From Acetobacteraceae bacterium UBA6159 (GTDB lineage Bacteria; Pseudomonadota; Alphaproteobacteria; Acetobacterales; Acetobacteraceae), in contig DIUL01000212.1 of the NCBI GenBank assembly GCA_002422345.1, positions 1 to 42,681 on the forward strand: a DNA stretch of 42,681 nucleotides, given 5' to 3'. A program made the translations under genes and the position numbers. The stretch's first letter is position 1, and the number at the start of each line of letters is the position of its first letter. The notes under the pieces are model-generated. The model saw only the letters and a program-made list of their open reading frames with translations. It was not told the origin of the DNA and made no database searches. This document shows, piece after piece, positions 24,441 to 32,102 of this stretch.

Positions 24441-25367
24441 TTAAGGCGTGGCAAACGCCATGCCGTGACGCGGTTCGGCATAACGGGCGAGGCCGATGTC
24501 CCAATCGGCGTCGCCCGAGACTGGATGTCCGAGTTCCCGCAGCAGGTCACCGGCCTCGGCATCGAACCGGCGCACATCCTCCTCGCTGAGTTCCGCCCGC
24601 CAGGCATCGATACGGGATGCCATCGGCGCATGCAGCACATTCCGGTGCAGGGATTTGCGGGCGTCAGCGCTGAAGCCCGCGGTGTCATGGCGTTCCGCCA
24701 GACGCTCCGCCGCGTGCCCGGTATAGTCGAGCATCGCGGGATGCCACGGCAGGTCCAGAAAGTGGCACAGCCGGCGGAGTTCGTGCTCGGTCGACAGGAC
24801 CAGGTCCTCGTAGCGGATTTCCAGGTAATGCGGCAGCGTCCGGCCGGTCCGCTGCCCCTGCCGCACCGCCCGGACCCAGCCGCGCGCGCCCATGGCAGGG
24901 TCCGCCGCCCCCCACCCGGCCTTGCGCGCCGACAGGAACTGCGCGCGCCCGTCACGGATGATGTGGATGAAATGGGCCTCGGGCAGGATGTCCGCGATCG
25001 CTGTCATGGCCAGCAGATTGCGGGGGGTGCGGTCGCCGTATCGCGGCTTGCCCATGCGTTGCGCGAGCAGCCCATACAGGGCACGGATGGCATCGGAGAG
25101 GTCGAAGGGCCGAACCGTGTCGATTACGCGGCGGACATCCGCCTCGGCGATATGCCAGTCACGCCAGGCCGGGGCGACCTTGGGGTCGGTCAGAGCCGCG
25201 ACGAACGCCGCATGCGGATCGGCCGCCGTCGTACAGGCCTCGGCGAGGCCGGGGAAGAACCCTGTCTTAGGGGAGATCGCCATGTCCGGATGCGCGCCGA
25301 GCATGACGCCGAGAAGCATGGTGCCGGATCGGGGGGAGGCGACGATGAAGGGCATGGGCTGAAGCAT
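24441..25367 (-). CDS. Sulfotransferase-family protein
   Basis: 308 residues from the ATG at 25367, preceded by AAGGAG at 7 bases; a longer reading lacks this. The 5'-phosphosulfate loop is FIVASPRSGTMLLG near the N-terminus and the 3'-phosphate region IIRDGRAQFLSARKAGWG around residues 130-150. These bind PAPS, the sulfate donor. Substrates in bacterial members vary (glycans, lipids, Nod factors). Its stop lies 10 bases from the convergent hydrolase. A second, differently built sulfotransferase-type gene lies 63 bases upstream, same strand. Confidence 0.82.
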   Translation of the reverse strand: MLQPMPFIVASPRSGTMLLGVMLGAHPDMAISPKTGFFPGLAEACTTAADPHAAFVAALTDPKVAPAWRDWHIAEADVRRVIDTVRPFDLSDAIRALYGLLAQRMGKPRYGDRTPRNLLAMTAIADILPEAHFIHIIRDGRAQFLSARKAGWGAADPAMGARGWVRAVRQGQRTGRTLPHYLEIRYEDLVLSTEHELRRLCHFLDLPWHPAMLDYTGHAAERLAERHDTAGFSADARKSLHRNVLHAPMASRIDAWRAELSEEDVRRFDAEAGDLLRELGHPVSGDADWDIGLARYAEPRHGMAFATP

Positions 25368-25430
25368 CGGTTGGCTCCTTCGCGGTCCGCATGGTCGCCG
25401 CACCGATGCTGCCACGACGGGTTCAGTCAT

Positions 25431-26072
25431 TCAAACCGTCATGCGGGAATACAGGCCGCGCTCGAAATACAGGCGGTAGCGAGCATGGATGGCGGCCTCG
25501 GCCCGTGGTGTGATGGCGCCGGGATCGAAGCGGTTGGGCGCGGCGTTCAGAACCGGAACGGGCGCGTCGGGGACCAACCCGATCGCGTCCAGGGCGGCGC
25601 GCAGGTCGGTTTCCATGCATTCCGTGCGGATGAAACGCAGGTTCTCGGGGACGACGCCGCCGACCATGTAGAAATTGCCGAGGTTGCGGTCGAGCGAGGA
25701 CTCCCGCCGGGTAAACGCTTCAAAGTCTGGCCAGAAAGTACCGAACGTATCGACCACGCGCTTCTGGTTCCGCGACCAGTAGCGAAACAGCGAAACCTCC
25801 CGCTCATAGGGATTGCGGACACCCGCTATGACGGCCGGCAGTTGCGGGATGTCGACGCCGGTGAACAACTGGACCAGGGGCCGAGCCGCAGTCAGGTCCA
25901 TGTGCTTGTTGCCGACCAGAAGGGTGGCATCCGCGGCGCTGGGCGGCAGTCCCTTGGCGTGTTGCCTGACGTGCAGCAGCGGCCTGGGAAGGTTGTCCAG
26001 CAGGAAATGCCGGACCGAGGTGCCGCCGGTCTTGGGAATGTGAACGAACAGAAGCTGTTTCGACAAAATCAT
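25431..26072 (-). CDS. Sulfotransferase family 2-type protein
   Basis: 213 residues from MILSKQLLFVHIPKTGGTS; an ATG at 26099 is an alternative start. VHIPKTGGTSV is the PAPS-binding loop of the carbohydrate/heparan-type sulfotransferase 2 family. A second conserved piece, AGVRNPYEREVSLFRYW, matches the 3'-phosphate-binding segment. It is short but seems complete. With the neighbouring PRSGT-type gene it could modify a surface glycan or lipid, although no glycosyltransferases are nearby. Divergent from the crotonase gene. Confidence 0.75.
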   Translation of the reverse strand: MILSKQLLFVHIPKTGGTSVRHFLLDNLPRPLLHVRQHAKGLPPSAADATLLVGNKHMDLTAARPLVQLFTGVDIPQLPAVIAGVRNPYEREVSLFRYWSRNQKRVVDTFGTFWPDFEAFTRRESSLDRNLGNFYMVGGVVPENLRFIRTECMETDLRAALDAIGLVPDAPVPVLNAAPNRFDPGAITPRAEAAIHARYRLYFERGLYSRMTV

Positions 26073-26250
26073 CGCGGGTGAATCCCAGTGCAAGGCCATT
26101 GGTCCGGTCGGCCGCAACAAACCAGATTGACCCGCATCATGCCACAACCGAACCGAGCGTCGATCGGCATGGCCGAGGCCGCCGGGTTCTTCGACACGCC
26201 TGGAAAATGGTGTAGCCATTGGGCCACCGGTCAATACCCAGGAGGAACCG

Positions 26251-27144
26251 ATGTCCGAAGCCGAACTCCCGACGTTCGAGACGATCCTTTACGATGAGCC
26301 CCGCCCCGGCGTGGCGCGCGTGACGCTGAACCGCCCGGAAAAGCGCAACGCGCAGAACATGCAGATGACGTACGACCTGAACGCCGCCTTCGACCACGCG
26401 GTGCGGCAACCGCATATCAAGATCATCGTCCTGGCGGCCGTGGGCCAGCATTTCAGCTCGGGTCACGACCTGTCCGGCGACGGCGACAAGACGTGGGAGG
26501 ATTTCCCCGTCGTCGGCACCTGGGCCAATTTCGACCAGCCCGGCGCCGAGGGCCGCTACTCCCGCGAGATGGAAATCTACCTCGAGATCACCGAGCGGTG
26601 GCGCAACATCTCCAAGCCCATGATCGCCCAGGTGCAGGGACGCTGCATGACCGGCGGCCTGATGCTCGCCTGGTGTTCGGACCTGATCATCGCCAGCGAC
26701 GACGCGCAGTTCATCTGCACATCCGGCAAGATGGGCGGCTCGGGCGTCGAGTTCTATGCCTATCCGTGGGAGATCGGGCCGCGGCGCGCCAAGATGTGGC
26801 TGCTGACCGGAGAACTGTCGGCGGCCAAGGCTGAACAGGCCGGCATGGTGAATGAGGTCGTGCCCCGCGCCGATCTGGAGAAGTACACCCTCGACTTGGC
26901 TGAACGGCTGACGGCGCACACGTCCTGGACGCTGAACATGACCAAGGCCCAGGTGAACCACGCGCAGGACGCGCAGGGGCGCCGCACCTCGATGCACTAT
27001 GCCTTCGTGATGCACCAGCTTGGCCATGCGCACCGGCAGTTGGTCGGCGGCGCGGCGATCGATCCGAACACGCTGCCCGAGAACCTCCGCCAGCATTACC
27101 TGCGGCGGGAGGAGAAGAAGAAGAAGACGAAGGCCACCTGGTAG
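26251..27144 (+). CDS. Crotonase-superfamily protein lacking both hydratase glutamates
   Basis: 297 residues; CAGGAGGAACCG before the ATG is a strong ribosome site. The crotonase fold is clear: VTLNRPEKRNAQ, the first oxyanion-hole loop HFSSGHDL (67-73), and QVQGRCMTGG around 128-136. In enoyl-CoA hydratase the two catalytic Glu lie in GGGCELA and QPEILLG; here the aligned residues are Met138 (TGGLMLA) and Ser158 (ICTSGKMG). Simple hydration is therefore unlikely. An isomerase, dehalogenase, decarboxylase or C-C hydrolase activity, or other acyl-CoA chemistry, is possible. The Lys-rich C-terminus (EEKKKKTKATW) is unusual. It stands alone, followed by a hairpin. Confidence 0.82.
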   Translation: MSEAELPTFETILYDEPRPGVARVTLNRPEKRNAQNMQMTYDLNAAFDHAVRQPHIKIIVLAAVGQHFSSGHDLSGDGDKTWEDFPVVGTWANFDQPGAEGRYSREMEIYLEITERWRNISKPMIAQVQGRCMTGGLMLAWCSDLIIASDDAQFICTSGKMGGSGVEFYAYPWEIGPRRAKMWLLTGELSAAKAEQAGMVNEVVPRADLEKYTLDLAERLTAHTSWTLNMTKAQVNHAQDAQGRRTSMHYAFVMHQLGHAHRQLVGGAAIDPNTLPENLRQHYLRREEKKKKTKATW

Positions 27145-27159
27145 GCCGGACCATCACCG

Positions 27160-27183
27160 CCGGGGGCCCTGCGTGGCCCCCGG
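27160..27183 (+). terminator. Hairpin after the crotonase gene
   Basis: CCGGGGGCC (27160-27168) and GGCCCCCGG (27175-27183) form a perfect 9-bp all-GC stem with a CTGCGT loop, 15 bases past the crotonase stop. An ATG at 27184 directly abuts the stem, which argues against its use as a start for the next gene. Confidence 0.65.
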
Positions 27184-27204
27184 ATGGATGGGTTGGAACC
27201 GAGG

Positions 27205-27768
27205 ATGCGAAGACAGAACCCGGACACCGACGACGACACCCAGCCGATCATGGTGCCCCGGAGCGAGCGGCTGCTGGCGCCTGCCTCCGCCGAACGGGGG
27301 CGGCGGCTGCGGAAACATCTGGTGAAGGCGTTGCGCGCCCTGCGGGTGATGAAGGCGCCAACGGCGGCGGCCCCTCCGCCACCGGCCGATCTGGGTGCGT
27401 TCGTCGCTCGCGTCACGCAGACCGCCTGCGCCATGTGCAACGGCTGGTGCTGCAAGGGCGGGGGCGATCATGCCTATCTGGATGAGCAGACGCTGGCACG
27501 GGTGCGCGCGGAACAGCCGGACCTCGATGCCCGCGCCGTGTTGATGCTGTATGTCAGCCGACTGCCACCCGCCGGCTACCAGGGATCATGCGTGTTTCAT
27601 GGCGAGCAGGGCTGCACCCTGCCCCGGTCGCTGCGGTCCGATGTGTGCAACGCCTATTTCTGCGCAGGGCTCGACGCCTTCATCACCGGCGAGGATTTTA
27701 CGACGCCCGCCGTGGTCCTGGCCGGAGAAGGCGGCCGGATGCGGACGTCGCGCGTGCTGAAGCCGTAG
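27205..27768 (+). CDS. Cys-rich YkgJ-like protein
   Basis: 187 residues from the ATG at 27205 (GGAACC upstream); an ATG at 27184 touches a hairpin and is less likely. The mid part is CAMCNGWCCKGGGDHAYL: a CxxC pair followed by a CC pair. Further Cys lie in GSCVFHGEQGCTL and CNAYFCAG. The pattern of eight or so Cys resembles the YkgJ family, thought to bind zinc or an iron-sulfur cluster, though no enzyme activity is established for it. There is no signal peptide, so it is cytosolic. The N-terminal 60 residues are Arg/Ala/Pro-rich and less conserved in appearance. Function unknown. Confidence 0.65.
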   Translation: MRRQNPDTDDDTQPIMVPRSERLLAPASAERGRRLRKHLVKALRALRVMKAPTAAAPPPPADLGAFVARVTQTACAMCNGWCCKGGGDHAYLDEQTLARVRAEQPDLDARAVLMLYVSRLPPAGYQGSCVFHGEQGCTLPRSLRSDVCNAYFCAGLDAFITGEDFTTPAVVLAGEGGRMRTSRVLKP

Positions 27769-27835
27769 GGTATGATCGGTCTGAGCGTAGACGTCACCGG
27801 CCGTGACGAATGCGATTAACCACAGGGCCGATGCG

Positions 27836-28234
27836 CTACTTCTGCGACCACTGCCCGGATTCGGACAGGAACCACGTCTTCGCTGGCGCCGACTTCATGA
27901 TTTCCATTGCATAGATCTTGCCGATCGCCTCGACCGGCACCTTGTCGGTCGCGGCGCGCTGGGCATAGACCGCTCGGCGTTCAGCGTTCACCTGCTGCAC
28001 CAGTGTCACGACATCGGCGGAGGCACCGTCGCGCGCGGCGGCATAGCCGTCGAACCGCTCCCCCACCGTTCCCGCCGCGCGGGGCGCGTCCAGAAGGCGG
28101 GACTGTGCCTGAGCCGCCGGGAACGGCTGCAACAGCAGGATGCCGATCCCCGCCGCAACGAGACCGGACAGGCGCCGCCTTGTCGGGTCGGCGCCACGGC
28201 GTGCCTGCTCAGAAGATCGGCTTTGATACGACAT
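27836..28234 (-). CDS. ydbL: YdbL-family periplasmic protein (DUF1318)
   Basis: 132 residues from MSYQSRSS at 28234. A basic N-terminus, a hydrophobic core (LSGLVAAGIGILLLQPF) and an AQA cleavage site give a signal peptide. The C-terminal half carries the YdbL pattern: VNAERRAVYAQRAATDKVP then IGKIYAMEIMKSAP and a final GxW. Its start lies 26 bases inside ynbE, so the two are translationally linked. In E. coli YdbL modulates assembly of the YdbH-YnbE bridge. It is third in the ydbH-ynbE-ydbL operon. An earlier in-frame start at 28270 is less likely. Confidence 0.85.
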   Translation of the reverse strand: MSYQSRSSEQARRGADPTRRRLSGLVAAGIGILLLQPFPAAQAQSRLLDAPRAAGTVGERFDGYAAARDGASADVVTLVQQVNAERRAVYAQRAATDKVPVEAIGKIYAMEIMKSAPAKTWFLSESGQWSQK

Positions 28235-28394
28235 CGCGTTTTGCCTGCTCTTCGACGCGGAGGCGCACATCGGCGTCGAGCTTGATGTTGAGATTGATCG
28301 TGATCGGCTCCTGCGGAAGCCGGACCTCGACGGTCGGCGTGCAGGCTGCCACCAGGGGCAGAAGCAGGAAGGTTGAAACTATTCGGGCATTCAC
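28209..28394 (-). CDS. ynbE: YnbE-like outer-membrane lipoprotein
   Basis: 61 residues. It begins with GTG (28394), because the only ATG in this area is out of frame. The GTG overlaps the ydbH stop as GTGA, a 4-nt coupling. The signal peptide ends in the lipobox LVAAC, with Cys18 as the lipidated residue; it should be carried to the outer membrane. The mature part (VEVRLPQEPITINLNIKLDADVRLRV) is the YnbE hallmark. In E. coli, YnbE multimers extend the YdbH beta-groove to the outer membrane for phospholipid transport. Confidence 0.88.
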   Translation of the reverse strand: MNARIVSTFLLLPLVAACTPTVEVRLPQEPITINLNIKLDADVRLRVEEQAKRDVVSKPIF

Positions 28395-30193
28395 CGTCGC
28401 GCACTCCCTGTGGTTCGACGCAACAATGCTTGCGCGGCTTCCATGCTCCTGAGCGCGATATCGACCAGTCGATCGAAGTTGCTCTCCAACCGGATATTGA
28501 TATGGAAGGGCCGTCCATCAAGGAGGTTCGGGTTTTTACCTTGAAGTTTGAGAAGCACGGTGCCGTCGCCCGCCGCCGCGCCGGCCAGGTCGACGGTCAG
28601 GGTGTCGTAGTGGAAGTCGGCCAGGGCCTGCAGCACGAGGGTCATGGACTCACCCGCTTCGGTGATCTGCTTCGGCAAGGCGCCGCTGTCGAGGCGAATG
28701 ACCCCGGGCTCGGTCGCCGCCAGATGGCCATCCCGAATGACGACGGTGCCGGGGCCGACCGACAGGGGAATGGTGCCGTCCAGCCGCCCCGCGCCGCCCA
28801 GTCCGTCGACACCGACCAGCTTGAAGAACTCCCCCAGGTCGACCTGGTACAACGCGATCGTGGTATCGAGGTTGGGCCTGGCCGAATCGACGACGAAGGG
28901 GGAGGTCGTGATACGGCCGCCGAGGAACTCCATCCGGCTGGACTCGATCCGTAGCGCCGGCTTTGGCAGCAGTTGAAAGGTCAGGGTCGCACGGATCGCC
29001 GGCAGCCCGCCGGCTTCCACCGTGCCGGTGATGATTTGCTTCGGTCGCGTGGCGACGGGCCAGAGGCCGGACAGGGCGATGTCGCTACGAATGCCGCTCA
29101 GGCGAACACCTTTCGGCTCGTAGACCCCATCCGCGAGCCGCAGGACCAGGGCCGGCGTCAGGACCGCCCCGTCCCAGGACACGGACCCGGACAGCCCCAC
29201 AGAACCGGACAGGTCGGGCATCGCGCCTGCCAGGATCGGAAACAGGTCCTGGGGCCGCGCGCCACCGGCGCGGAAGACGACCGGGCCGGCGGTGACCGTG
29301 GCCGTCCCCTTGCCGGAACTCCGGTCGTGGTGCCCGGCCGCCTCGATCCGCAGTGTGCCCGAGGGCGGCTGGATGGCGCCGGCCACGGTGAACGCGATCA
29401 GAGGTCCATCCATCGACGCGTCCGCCGTCAGGTGGACGGGGCTGACGACCACGGGCGTGTCGGTGCTGTTCACGCGGCCTGATGTCAGCGCCGCGGCCAG
29501 GCGGCCGTTCTTCCACGCCAGGGTTCCATCCAGCCCCTCCATCTCCCAGAGCAGGTCGCTCGGTCGCACCGCCACATCCGTAAAGCGCAGTCCGACGCCG
29601 CCATCTGCCAAGGACAGCGCGATGGTCGGTGCCTCGATCCGCGTGCGTCCGGCGGTGGGGACGGTGACCTCGGCGCTGAGCGCCGAACCGGTGATGTCCG
29701 TCCCCACAATCGCGAGTTCCGTCGAGACCGTCGCCTCCAGCGGCCCCGTTGGCGTGTTGATCACGATATGCCCATCAACGATCCGCAGCGCGTCGATCCG
29801 CACCTGGTCGAGGAATGACGGCCCGCTCCCTGTGCCGGAGAGGGACATACCGCCCACCTCCAGCCCTGACTCCGTCATCCCCAGCGTCACGTTCGGCCTC
29901 GTCACCGTCGCCTGGCGCAGGGTCCCGGTGACCAACTGGCGGGGGTCGTAGGACAGGGTCAGCGCCTCGACCCGGACCGCGCCGCCGAACAGGCTGATGT
30001 CGCGCGCGTGCAGGCCACCGAGGTCGATCGCGGCAACCGTCAGGCTGACCGGACCAACCCCGCCGCGGTCGAGCAGCCAGGTCGCCGCCCGACGCGACAC
30101 ATCGATCCGCCAGGTCCAACCAATCGCCGCGACGGCGACCAGCAGGCCCGCGATTGACGCCACCGCACCCTTCCACCCCATGCGGACGGTCAT
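28391..30193 (-). CDS. ydbH: YdbH-family AsmA-like intermembrane phospholipid transport protein
   Basis: 600 residues. One N-terminal membrane anchor (about residues 10-28) is followed by a long periplasmic body of repeating beta strands, typical of AsmA-like bridge proteins such as TamB, YhdP and YdbH. The C-terminus holds the YdbH-specific part (LVGVDGLGGAGRLDGTIPL) with the dicarboxylate-resistance-like domain. E. coli YdbH is about 880 residues, so this is a compact version. It is first in the operon with ynbE and ydbL. AGGGA lies about 9 bases before the ATG. Role: moving phospholipids from inner to outer membrane. Confidence 0.85.
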   Translation of the reverse strand: MTVRMGWKGAVASIAGLLVAVAAIGWTWRIDVSRRAATWLLDRGGVGPVSLTVAAIDLGGLHARDISLFGGAVRVEALTLSYDPRQLVTGTLRQATVTRPNVTLGMTESGLEVGGMSLSGTGSGPSFLDQVRIDALRIVDGHIVINTPTGPLEATVSTELAIVGTDITGSALSAEVTVPTAGRTRIEAPTIALSLADGGVGLRFTDVAVRPSDLLWEMEGLDGTLAWKNGRLAAALTSGRVNSTDTPVVVSPVHLTADASMDGPLIAFTVAGAIQPPSGTLRIEAAGHHDRSSGKGTATVTAGPVVFRAGGARPQDLFPILAGAMPDLSGSVGLSGSVSWDGAVLTPALVLRLADGVYEPKGVRLSGIRSDIALSGLWPVATRPKQIITGTVEAGGLPAIRATLTFQLLPKPALRIESSRMEFLGGRITTSPFVVDSARPNLDTTIALYQVDLGEFFKLVGVDGLGGAGRLDGTIPLSVGPGTVVIRDGHLAATEPGVIRLDSGALPKQITEAGESMTLVLQALADFHYDTLTVDLAGAAAGDGTVLLKLQGKNPNLLDGRPFHINIRLESNFDRLVDIALRSMEAAQALLRRTTGSARR

Positions 30194-30256
30194 CGCAATC
30201 GGTCCCTGATCACACTACTTGCTTGCTGAAAGAGAAGCTGAGCGATAGGTCTGTTC

Positions 30257-31018
30257 ATGAGATCAATCATAATCAGTATTCTTGTTGCAGCATGTGTCTT
30301 TTCGGGTAGTCTTTTCGGCCTTTTCATGCACCGTATTCTTCGTCCCATCCATCTGACGAAGGAGTCGCAGGATGCCGTCCGACTGGGGGTGGGCATGTTG
30401 TCCGTGCTGTCCTCTCTGGTCCTGGGCCTGCTGATCGCCACCGCGAAGACATCATATGATACGTCCGACAACGCCGTGCGGCGTTATGCCGCGGAACTCG
30501 CGCTGCTGAACGAGACCTTGCGCGACTATGGCGGGGATGCCGCCGTGCCGAAGGACCTGCTCCGCCGCTATACGGTCACGCTGCTGAACGACGTCTGGCC
30601 CACCGCCGGTGGCCCGCCGAACCTGTCCGATGAGGCGTCCTCCCGCCTGATGGAACAGGTGCGGGAGGCTGTTCGCGCCCTGACGCCGGTGGATGACGGG
30701 CAGAAGTGGCTGCGGGACCAGGCGCTGACCATCAATATAGAGTTGCTGCGCCAGAGATGGCTGCTGGTCGCCGAACAGGGGGCGACGGTGTCTCCCATCG
30801 TCCTGGTCGTGCTGGTGTCGTGGATCACCGTCATCTTCGCAAGCTTTGGCATGAATGCGCCACGGAACGGATTGGTCATTGCCGCGTTCCTGGTGTGCGG
30901 CCTGGCGATCGGAGGATCGATCTTCCTGATTTTGGAGATGGATCGGCCGCTGGATGGCGTGATGCAGATATCGAGTTGGCCATTACGGCATGTTCTGCGG
31001 GAAATGGACTGGCATTGA
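30257..31018 (+). CDS. DUF4239 (bestrophin-like) membrane protein
   Basis: 253 residues with four membrane helices: about 1-24, 44-62, 178-200 and 206-228. The soluble middle (70-175) is helical. The conserved tail ILEMDRPLDGVMQIS and the LGLLIATAKTSYD motif after helix 2 are characteristic of DUF4239 proteins, sometimes called bestrophin-like; channel activity is not established. It is divergent from ydbH, with only 62 bases between. No obvious ribosome site precedes the ATG. No functional link with neighbours is apparent. Confidence 0.8.
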   Translation: MRSIIISILVAACVFSGSLFGLFMHRILRPIHLTKESQDAVRLGVGMLSVLSSLVLGLLIATAKTSYDTSDNAVRRYAAELALLNETLRDYGGDAAVPKDLLRRYTVTLLNDVWPTAGGPPNLSDEASSRLMEQVREAVRALTPVDDGQKWLRDQALTINIELLRQRWLLVAEQGATVSPIVLVVLVSWITVIFASFGMNAPRNGLVIAAFLVCGLAIGGSIFLILEMDRPLDGVMQISSWPLRHVLREMDWH

Positions 31019-31246
31019 CGATTGGGGTGACGTTCCGCGTTTCCGAACGAATACCCCTGGTATCGACCTTCAGAGGCCCCATATAGGATCAGTAGTAAGA
31101 ATATTAAACCCAGGCTGGTGAGTGAAAGTCACTACGCTCTCTGATCTCTTTCAGCCCGCTTCACAAAACGTTTCCGACTACATCCGATCATAACGGACGA
31201 AAGGAACGGTTGCGTCGTGCATTCCCATTTCAGAAAGGAACCGACC

Positions 31247-31495
31247 ATGTCATCGATGACAGCGTCCACGCTCGTCCTGGCCAGCCTTGCGCTTGGCCTG
31301 AGCGCCTGTGGCTACAGCACCGGAGACCGCGCGGTATCCGGCGGCCTGATGGGTGCCGGTGCCGGCGCCGCGATCGGCGCGGTGACCGGCGGCAGCCCCC
31401 TGACTGGCGCACTGATCGGTGGTGGCGTCGGCGCCGTTGGCGGCGCGGTCACCAGCGGCGATGACGTCAACCTCGGCAAGCCTGTCTGGCGCTGA
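31247..31495 (+). CDS. Glycine-zipper lipoprotein
   Basis: 82 residues from the ATG at 31247, with AAGGAACC 6 bases upstream; a longer reading to 31217 lacks a site. The signal peptide ends in LSAC, so Cys21 is lipidated. The rest is a glycine zipper (GGLMGAGAGAAIGAVTGG and a second GALIGGGVGAVGGAV), which packs as a hairpin in or on the membrane. It leads a set of four very small plus-strand genes, all of envelope or stress families. Confidence 0.8.
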   Translation: MSSMTASTLVLASLALGLSACGYSTGDRAVSGGLMGAGAGAAIGAVTGGSPLTGALIGGGVGAVGGAVTSGDDVNLGKPVWR

Positions 31496-31538
31496 GCCAG
31501 GTCCACCCGATTCCAATCTACAGTGAAGGAAAAAGTCC

Positions 31539-31691
31539 ATGAAGAACCGCTTTGCCATGCCCCTCGCCGCCCTTCTCCTGCTGGGCAGCGTCTCTCTCCT
31601 CTCGGCCTGCCACACCACCGCCGGCGCCGGCCAGGACCTTTCCGCCGCCGGGGACGCCATGACCTCCAGCGCCAAGAAGAACACGCCGTAA
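31539..31691 (+). CDS. Entericidin-like small lipoprotein
   Basis: 50 residues. Signal peptide MKNRFAMPLAALLLLGSVSL ends in a lipobox LSAC (Cys24). The mature peptide CHTTAGAGQDLSAAGDAM matches the entericidin A/B pattern (CxTxxGxGxD followed by an amphipathic helix). AAGGA lies about 10 bases upstream. Entericidins are stress-induced lipoproteins of the EcnA/EcnB antidote/toxin pair in enterobacteria; in alphaproteobacteria single copies are common. Lies 43 bases downstream of the glycine-zipper gene. Confidence 0.82.
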   Translation: MKNRFAMPLAALLLLGSVSLLSACHTTAGAGQDLSAAGDAMTSSAKKNTP

Positions 31692-31721
31692 CGGCGATCT
31701 GATTGCAGGAGATTGAATCAA

Positions 31722-31895
31722 ATGGACAAAGACAGAATCATCGGCGCCGGCAAACAGGTGGTCGGCACCGTCAAGGAAACCGTCGGACGCCTTGTCGGCG
31801 ACGCCAAGCTGGAAGCTGACGGCAAGCTGAAGAAGACCGAAGGCAAGGTTCAGAACGCGGTTGGGAGCGTGAAGGACACGCTCCGCGGCGAGTAA
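31722..31895 (+). CDS. CsbD-family stress protein
   Basis: 57 residues from the ATG at 31722, with AGGAG 10 bases upstream; an in-frame TTG at 31713 is too close to it. The sequence is Lys/Gly-rich and helical with internal near-repeats (GKQVVGTVKETVGRLVGD, LEADGKLKKTEGKVQNAVG), the CsbD pattern. CsbD proteins are general-stress proteins of unknown biochemical role, often next to entericidin and DUF3309 genes as here. Confidence 0.85.
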   Translation: MDKDRIIGAGKQVVGTVKETVGRLVGDAKLEADGKLKKTEGKVQNAVGSVKDTLRGE

Positions 31896-31907
31896 GGACG
31901 TAACGTC

Positions 31908-32060
31908 ATGCAAACCATCCTGATCGTCGTCCTCGTCCTGCTGCTGATCGGTGTCTTCCCGGGTTGGCAGCACAGCGCCAACTGGGGCTACTTCCCCAGT
32001 GGCGGTCTCGGCATTCTTCTGCTGATCGTCATCGTGCTTGTATTGACCGGTCGACTCTGA
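31908..32060 (+). CDS. DUF3309-family small membrane protein
   Basis: 50 residues: helix 1 (ILIVVLVLLLIGVFP), a short loop with GWQHSANWGYFPSG, then helix 2 (LGILLLIVIVLVLTG). This is the DUF3309 pattern. It lies 12 bases after csbD and is followed by a perfect hairpin. AAGGA precedes the ATG. Function unknown; the position with CsbD and entericidin suggests an envelope-stress role. Confidence 0.8.
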   Translation: MQTILIVVLVLLLIGVFPGWQHSANWGYFPSGGLGILLLIVIVLVLTGRL

Positions 32061-32069
32061 CCCCTGCCC

Positions 32070-32100
32070 CATCGGGATGATGCGAACCATCATCCCGATG
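32070..32100. terminator. Bidirectional hairpin between convergent genes
   Basis: CATCGGGATGATG (32070-32082) and CATCATCCCGATG (32088-32100) form a perfect 13-bp stem with a CGAAC loop. It sits in the 42-base gap between the DUF3309 stop (+) and the dioxygenase stop (-). No T-tract. Confidence 0.78.
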
Positions 32101-32102
32101 GA

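Noticed and set aside
26095..26232. A possible direct repeat (GCCATTGGTCCGGTC at 26095 and GCCATTGGGCCACCGGTC at 26215)
   Set aside because: The match needs a gap and is within what GC-rich DNA gives by chance; no palindrome or promoter element supports it.
31203..31230. A GGAAC box upstream of the stress cassette as an EcfG general-stress promoter
   Set aside because: At 16-17 bases downstream there is no CGTT-like -10 element, and the start would fall almost on the ribosome site.
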